Source of the DNA: Gymnopus androsaceus JB14
Lineage: Eukaryota > Basidiomycota > Agaricomycetes > Agaricales > Omphalotaceae
Length of the DNA: 64,000 nt
Direction of reading: 5' to 3'
Assembly: GCA_009733575.1 (NCBI GenBank)
Contig: ML769429.1
Location: forward strand, 186,001-250,000
Part shown: in pieces, positions 58,345 to 64,000 of the stretch
Numbering within the stretch: position 1 is the stretch's first letter
Layout: every line of letters begins with the position of its first letter
Notes under the pieces: model-generated
The model's input: only the letters and a program-made list of their open reading frames with translations
Database searches by the model: none
Told to the model about the DNA's origin: nothing
Translations under genes and position numbers: made by a program

Positions 58345-58620
58345 GCTCAGCACTATACCATATACAGGTACTGGTCATATTTTGTACAACGATCCCATAC
58401 CTGTATTGTAATTTTTCTCCAAAGAATGGATACAGTACAGGTATGGAGTGCCTGTACTACCCTTAAGACAGATATGGAGTGCATGCAGGCATAACGGGTA
58501 ATATGTGCATGACTGTCCTGTACCTGTACCATCTTTGGAAAGCCTTGATCTGATGGTACGAGCAATGGTCCTGTATTATGGTACCCATAAGCGTATCAAT
58601 ATGGATATGGTGCCGAGCCA
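58345..58620. repeat. Cluster of TACAGGTA / TACCTGTA words
   Basis: Recurrent units include atacaggtactgg, catacctgta, acaggtatggagtgc, agatatggagtgca and cctgtacctgtacca in about 260 bp directly right of E2. Probably the array part of another short element. Confidence 0.5.
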
Positions 58621-58861
58621 TAGAAACCTAGTCCGGACTTGTTGAGGAGCCTCAGTAGAGTAATAATGATGATCAAAATGTATCAAAACACATTTACATT
58701 TGGCTGCTAGTAAAATGCAAGTTAGTCACATTTTTCCGAGCCTCGGCTGCAAGCGGGAAAAAACAAGTTAACTAGACTGAATTGAATAAGTTAGTGAAAC
58801 AAGTTACTTGCTCACACTCATTCTTCCAAGTCACCTCTACTGCACCGACATGGAAGCATAG

Positions 58862-59160
58862 CAGGACAGGATAATTCTATCAATCAACCCCACTGCCTGA
58901 ACACAATCCCACTACAACCCTCCTTCAATAAGTTGCCTCTGTAGCAACCCCGTTGGCATAGGCGGAGCCCTATATGATTGAGAATATAGTAATGCTAAAA
59001 TTCACTGGTCCTCAGTCACATCACTCCGAGCCTCCGCTGCTTCATAACCTCAACAAAAACAATCTGTAGGCCGGGTTGTTACAATCTGTGTCAAAAGGAG
59101 GGATTGTGTTCGGGCAGGAGGGTTGGTAAATAGAATTATCCAGCAGGACAAGTGTGTAGT
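58862..59160. repeat. Inverted repeat, about 50 bp arms
   Basis: caggataattctat...ctgaacacaatccc at 58868-58913 pairs with gggattgtgttcgggcag...agaattatccag near 59100-59150. Around it a direct repeat (cgagcctc(g/c)gctgc) lies at 58738 and 59028. It sits just upstream of the retrotransposon gag and could belong to that element's termini or to a nested short element. Confidence 0.55.
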
Positions 59161-59493
59161 ATTGAACGCCATTGCTATGTAAAAACCCTGCATCCAAGAA
59201 CCGTTATTTTGAAATTATTACAAGGACTAATAATTTGCTGGTGAGACTCAGTATGTTGTATCATGTTGAGGCTGTGTGGAAGTATGTAAAGGCAGCCGCG
59301 TGATCACATGGAAGCCGCATTTTCGCGAATAAGGAAACTCGACAGTTCGGGATTTCCCCATGCTTCCTCTCTCTTCTTGACCACCACCTCTCTCTCTTGA
59401 AATTTATACTTTTAGTATAAATCTTCACACCAATTCTCCAAAGCCCTCTCTTCTGGGGACTCGCTACTCCTTGAACCTGGGGCCGGTGCCATC

Positions 59494-60276
59494 ATGTTGA
59501 AGTTGAAGGCCTTCACCAAGATCCCCATCAAGGAAACCAACTGCTCTGATTTCACCGGCATTGCTATCAACTTCCCTAGGGCAATCCGCAAACACCTCAT
59601 ACCTGAGGGTGAAACAGAAGTCAGCTCGGAACATGCTCTTGCCATAGCCGAGATGTTCCAGAGCCTCTTTCACATGATCCAGGACCGCGAAGACTTTCAC
59701 AAATGCTTTGAGATCTACAGGGAGTATGTCTGGAGAGTAATCCACTCCTGGCACACATACCCTGAGGACAACATCCGTGTTGATATCTTCCATGCTGCAC
59801 TCTACCAGCAAATCCTCCACGCCCACCTCGCACGCGAAACCAATTGCAGATGCTCTGGACTACAGGGAGGCAACAATGGTGGAGGTGGACAGACCAGCAG
59901 TGACCACTCTGCAGGGGGGAGCAGCTCCTTGAACCAGAACCAATCCTTTCGGAACACCAGAGGGAACCGGAGCAACAGAGGCTCCAGGTCGGATAGCTAC
60001 CGCAGGAACGACCAGTCGAAAACAAAAACAGTCAATGCCAAGGACAACAACTGCTGTTACAAATGTGGGGGAGCACACCATCACGGTGACCACAAAGTGT
60101 CCTCGTCTGATCACCTCATGCAAAGAGGTTGCAACTGGGTCAATGCCCAAGGGAGATGCTACTGCATTGGTTTCAATGGGCTCAGCGGGTGTTCCTATGG
60201 CAAGGACTGCAAGTATGAACACCATTGCGGTCATTGTGGCTCCATCGAGCACAATGGCCAAAACCATAGAGGCTGA
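59494..60276 (+). CDS. gag: Gag-like protein of a DIRS-type retrotransposon
   Basis: 260 aa, no stop. The N-terminal half is helical and capsid-like (HALAIAEMFQSLFHMIQD, FEIYREYVWRVIHSWHTYPE). A Gly/Ser/Asn/Arg-rich linker follows, then a Cys/His-rich C-terminus (CCYKCGGAHHHGDH and CSYGKDCKYEHHCGHC) resembling nucleic-acid-binding zinc fingers, one close to CCCH spacing. It precedes pol, which lies in a different frame and overlaps its end; in related elements such overlap implies frameshifting or a separate start. The ORF is intact although pol is not. Confidence 0.72.
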   Translation: MLKLKAFTKIPIKETNCSDFTGIAINFPRAIRKHLIPEGETEVSSEHALAIAEMFQSLFHMIQDREDFHKCFEIYREYVWRVIHSWHTYPEDNIRVDIFHAALYQQILHAHLARETNCRCSGLQGGNNGGGGQTSSDHSAGGSSSLNQNQSFRNTRGNRSNRGSRSDSYRRNDQSKTKTVNAKDNNCCYKCGGAHHHGDHKVSSSDHLMQRGCNWVNAQGRCYCIGFNGLSGCSYGKDCKYEHHCGHCGSIEHNGQNHRG

Positions 60277-62221
60277 GATCACAGGCCAATTGGCACCCAT
60301 CCACATTAATACTCCTCCTTCTGCTCTGCCTTCACCGATTCCGATCCCCACCCCACCTGCACCTAACCTAGACCTCTCAATCGACTTCCCAATCACCACA
60401 AGACTGATTCCCGAACAATGGACTATCGCCCTGCGCAACGCAGGCATTCTCGAGAAGTATGCACACATCCCTATTGGCTTGTCCGAAGGCTTCCTTATCG
60501 GTGTAGAAAATTACACGCTGTCCTTGACATCCACACCACCTAACCACCACATTGGGGAAACCAAACTCGGAGTAGCACAAGCGAAATTTGCAGACGAGAT
60601 TGCACTTGGACGACTCTCTCCCGGGTTCCACCCCGATGACTTACAGGCCAAGCTTGGCAACTTCTGAACCGCTCCAATTGCAGTAATACAACAGAAACCA
60701 GGAAAATACCGCATCATCATCAACCACTCATACCCAAAACGCGATTTCCCCTCTACCCTAGACAGCTTCAACCCCCACCTTGAGCTGAAGAACACTGGCG
60801 ATACCTCGTGTACATTGACCACCCCACCTACCGCTCCCATCTCGATTGACCCGAATGACACCTCCATTAACTCCCTCATCGATGCGGATGACTACCCATG
60901 TGACTGGGGCACATTCAGCGACTGTTTTCTGCTTGTAGCAGATGCACCAGAGGGTCAGTTTCACCTCGCACAACCATTGTTATTACCAGACCACAAGCTA
61001 ACTAATCTAACCTCCTGTACAGGCTCCCAGGTTGCAGTTTTCAATGTAGACACAGCCTTCTGCAACATTCCACTGCATCGCACTGTACGGCGCTTTGTAG
61101 CCATCATGCTCGATGGACTTGTCCACCTAGACCTGGCCCTCAACTTCGGCAAATGCTCTGCACCAGGCATCTGGGGTAACGTAGCTGATGCCATGGTTGA
61201 AATCTATCTTCACCATGGCATAGATGCAGTCCTCAAATGGGTTGACGATTTCCTGTTCTTTCGCTACCCTACCCACCAGAACCCAGATGGCTCCTACTCC
61301 TACGCGTACAGTGAATCTCTCATCTGGGACATTGCCGCCACTCTGGGCTGGCCTTGGGCAGAAAACAAATTCTTCCCTTTTTCCTCCATCTTTCAGTACA
61401 TCGGTTTTCTATGGTCCCTCCTTGACCGAACGGTGCAGTTACCTGAGGACAAGAAAGCCGCATATCTTGAATGTCTACGCTCTTGACTCACAGCCGACAA
61501 GATGAAGCTTGAGGACACCCTCACCCTCATTGGCACACTCAACCATGTCTGCCTCGTAGCTCCAGCAGGCAGGGGATACATGGTGAACCTTTACAACCTC
61601 AGTGCCTCCTTCAAGGATCCGAAATCCGCTTCCTTCATGCCTCACACCATCACCGCAACCCTTTGTGAGGACCTGGAATGGTGGGGGACCCAACTGCAAC
61701 TCCCCTTCCTGGGTCTCCATATACTCTGACCACCTCCACAATCCCCCATTGAAATCTTCGTAGATGCTTCCACATCATGGGGCATTGGTCTGTTCATTGA
61801 TGGTCACTGGCTAGCCTGGGAATTCAAACTGGGTTGGCGTTCACCAGGGCAACACATCAGCTGGGGTGAAATGGTTGCTGTAGAGCTATGCGTCCGCACC
61901 CTCATCTCTTCGGAATTCCGAAACATCCATGTTCGTATTTGATCCAATAACGAGGGTGTAGTTGGAGCTCTCCGCAAAGGCAACTCTCGCAGATCGGAGC
62001 AGAACCTCATCCTACGCAAAATCGTCGAACTCATGCAGGAACATTCGATCTGGGTCGACTGCAACTGGATACCCACAAAGGACAACCCAGCAAATGGGCC
62101 TTCCCGCGGCGAATTCCCTCCCTGGAAGCTCCTGCACGCACACCCACCAGTGATACCTAGACATCTCAAACCGTATATCAACCTCGCTGTCACTGCCAAC
62201 AATCCATGTATACGTTCCTAG
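60035..62221 (+). pseudogene. pol: Reverse transcriptase - RNase H polyprotein with four TGA stops
   Basis: A single frame runs from inside gag to TAG at 62219-62221 with TGA at 60665, 61484, 61727 and 61940. RT motifs of the DIRS type are QKPGKYRIIINHSYPKRD, FNVDTAFCNIPLH (first Asp), CSAPGIWGNVADAMVEIY and the catalytic WVDDFLFF. RNase H follows: EIFVDASTSWGIGLF, a GEMVAVELC helix, and NWIPTKDNPANGPSRGEFP near the end. The position after VRI, where related proteins have S-D-N, reads S-N-N, so a catalytic Asp may be lost. No frameshifts were seen. The copy cannot make a full polyprotein unless the stops are read through. Confidence 0.78.
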
Positions 62222-62514
62222 TTTCCCTACGTACAGTAATAATCCTAGCGTGCTCCTACCATTCCATGACCAGTAGTAATCTAACGACTACCTACCATAC
62301 CAGCATCACACCTTACTTAATCGCTAAATTTCTGTACACTATGCACTCCAAAATTATCAATAATTGCAGACATTGATAACCTGACTAACCATTTCGAATC
62401 CTCTGGCAAAATCCAAAGGCCACCATGACTCACACATGATAAATTCGTCCCTCTTCCCAAACCACCACTTGAATACCACCAAAAGCAGACCAACACACCA
62501 TCTTCCTCTTAGCC
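62222..62514. other. Spacer between pol and the recombinase ORF
   Basis: About 290 bp, no frame of note. Confidence 0.4.
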
Positions 62515-63894
62515 ATGTCTCACAGAACACGCAACCGTTCCACTCGCCAAGCCCCGCTGGCTTATACCTCCCCTTCCACCATCCAAATCGCAGTTGAAGG
62601 ACAAACACGCGAGTTCACAAACCACAAACTTCCTTTCGGCAATGCCCACAGTCCCAGTCTAACTCGCTACCATGGATCCCAGATCCCCAACCTCTCGGAG
62701 AATTCTCCTCCTTTCACTAACCGTAGAGTCCCGTTCAGCAATTCGAATAGCCACGCTGCAAACGCGGTCTCCTCCTCCACACAACTCTCCGCAGATGCCA
62801 GAGCTACGCTAAACGCGTCCGTCAAAGATAGCACCCTCGTCCGTAAACACAACTACGTTCAGAAGTTTCTGAACTGGGCGGCCACAGAGAAACTCACTCC
62901 AAACGAGATACTCCCAGCCTCCGAGATCATCCTGAGCAACTACACCGCCACTTTCGCTGGTCGCACAGCAGGAGGTACGGCCCGTGCCCACATCTCAGCT
63001 GTCAAAAGCTGGACAATACATAAAGGTCACCCTTGGCTGGGTGGTGACCAGCTAAACTCGATCCTCAATGGAGTCGAGCGCAGAGCTCCTCCCAGTTCCT
63101 TCAGAACCCCTCAAGCCCCCGTAAAGGAAAGCCACCTCGAACTCCTCTATGCACACATGAACCTAGACGGAGATGACGGCAAGGAACTTGCCATTGTTGC
63201 AGCAGCAGCCATGATGTTCTATGGCCAACTCCGTGCGGGCGAAGTCCTCCCTGACACCCCTGACGTCTCTCGCTACAATCCTCAAGAACAGCCTCTGGTA
63301 TCTGACCTCGGCAAACCAAATGACCAAGGGACGTGCTCTCTCAGGCTACCTAGCACCAAGACAAGCAGGAACAGGGGCGAATCTGCCTCCATAGCTGCTC
63401 AAGTCTCCATCGCCTGTCCACTAATCACTATGGAAAAACATATCAGATTCAATCGTCTAGTGCCAGGCGACCCCCTCTTTGCTTATCGCGACCAGCAAGA
63501 CATCCTCCATTGCCTGACTTGCTCCGAAGTGGTCAATTGCTGCAATGAAATCTGGGGTCCCAGAGACGTTCCCAAAATTTCGGGCCACTGCTTCAGGATC
63601 GGTGGGACCACTCACTACCTGTGCAGAGGTGTCCCTCCTGACGTCGTTAAAGCCCTCAGATGTTGGAAATCAGATGCCTTTCTGGCTTACTGGAGGGACC
63701 TAGACTCACTCGCCTCCTACACCTACACAGATTCCACATGCAGGAGAACTACCGCTCCCATCTCTATGCTGACCGTCTGTAGACCAAGTAGTCCCGTTTC
63801 CAAGTACCTCCATTCAATAACTATTTACACCACCAACATCCTTATGATACCAATAGCCTCAGACTACCTATCCCGACCGCCACTACAACCCTAA
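62515..63894 (+). CDS. Tyrosine recombinase of a DIRS-type retrotransposon
   Basis: 459 aa without a stop. The N-terminal extension is low complexity. A SAM-like DNA-binding part follows (STLVRKHNYVQKFLNWAAT, ARAHISAVKSWTIHKGHPW). The catalytic domain has the first Arg in MMFYGQLRAGEVL, the H-x-x-R box in KISGHCFRIGGTTHYLCRGV and the probable nucleophile Tyr in WKSDAFLAYWRDL. This replaces the DDE integrase of LTR elements and marks the DIRS/Ngaro order, which integrate through a circular intermediate. Same strand and order (gag, RT-RNase H, YR) as described DIRS-like elements. The right terminal repeat is beyond or at the window edge. Confidence 0.85.
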   Translation: MSHRTRNRSTRQAPLAYTSPSTIQIAVEGQTREFTNHKLPFGNAHSPSLTRYHGSQIPNLSENSPPFTNRRVPFSNSNSHAANAVSSSTQLSADARATLNASVKDSTLVRKHNYVQKFLNWAATEKLTPNEILPASEIILSNYTATFAGRTAGGTARAHISAVKSWTIHKGHPWLGGDQLNSILNGVERRAPPSSFRTPQAPVKESHLELLYAHMNLDGDDGKELAIVAAAAMMFYGQLRAGEVLPDTPDVSRYNPQEQPLVSDLGKPNDQGTCSLRLPSTKTSRNRGESASIAAQVSIACPLITMEKHIRFNRLVPGDPLFAYRDQQDILHCLTCSEVVNCCNEIWGPRDVPKISGHCFRIGGTTHYLCRGVPPDVVKALRCWKSDAFLAYWRDLDSLASYTYTDSTCRRTTAPISMLTVCRPSSPVSKYLHSITIYTTNILMIPIASDYLSRPPLQP

Positions 63895-64000
63895 CCGCAC
63901 TCGTTCATGTACCCACTTCATTGTCCCTTATTTACTAAATTCATTTCTTTGCACTCTGAACTTCAGTTATCTCAGTTCGCCAGGGCTTGGGCTTTGCCCC

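Noticed and set aside
59621..60025. Long antisense frame opposite gag, and similar frames opposite pol and the recombinase
   Set aside because: They are mirror frames of GC-rich coding sequence and have no domain signature.
53466..61942. UGA read as a sense codon in element proteins
   Set aside because: Host genes in this window use TGA as a normal stop (HsbA-like gene and an IFI27-like gene), and CpG deamination explains the TGA bias more simply. Kept only as an alternative to test.

Overview
The window is nuclear DNA of a filamentous basidiomycete, most likely an Agaricomycete. Genes are cut by many short introns (about 47-68 bp, GT...AG). The families are typical of that class: UstYa/DUF3328 proteins, a hydrophobic-surface-binding-like secreted protein, 7TM proteins of the DUF6533/DUF6534 type, F-box relics, IFI6/IFI27-like proteins and a DIRS-type retrotransposon. 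No prokaryotic operon structure, tRNA or rRNA gene was seen. All family calls come from reading translated sequence; no database search was possible.

Genic part, 1-26.6 kb. After the 3' end of an unidentified gene come two tandem IFI6/IFI27-like genes (minus, 1857-374 and 3689-2329), an HsbA-like secreted protein (6807-7529), a D-amino-acid oxidase with one frameshift (10769-9157), a GNAT acetyltransferase (16078-15483), a 7TM protein (17201-18629), two UstYa-like paralogues (19419-20566 and 23544-24710) around an F-box relic, and a degenerate serine-protease-like pseudogene (about 26640-24838).

Duplicated part, about 27.7-48.8 kb. A segment of several kb occurs twice in the same orientation (copy 1 about 27.7-34.3 kb, copy 2 about 39.6-48.3 kb). 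Each copy carried a nucleotidyltransferase-fold gene, a DUF6534-like membrane protein gene and a Sec14 gene. Decay is reciprocal: the nucleotidyltransferase is intact only in copy 1, Sec14 only in copy 2. Later insertions separate and interrupt the copies.

Mobile-element part, 49-64 kb. Here lie a predicted membrane protein gene with a duplicated coiled coil (52122-50856), a decayed transposon-associated gene (about 53.1-55.6 kb), several repeat clusters, and a tyrosine-recombinase retrotransposon (gag 59494-60276, broken pol about 60035-62221, intact recombinase 62515-63894) running to the window edge.

The most unusual structure is a family of short non-autonomous elements at 30832, 32391, 40401, 57620 and possibly 50044. 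They share the terminus CATCAGCAAAA and mostly a 2-bp TA flank, but each subgroup carries a different array of short repeats. The duplicated segment supplies filled and empty sites for two of them. A second pattern is that clear in-frame stops in the two decayed element genes are all TGA, as expected from CpG deamination of CGA codons.
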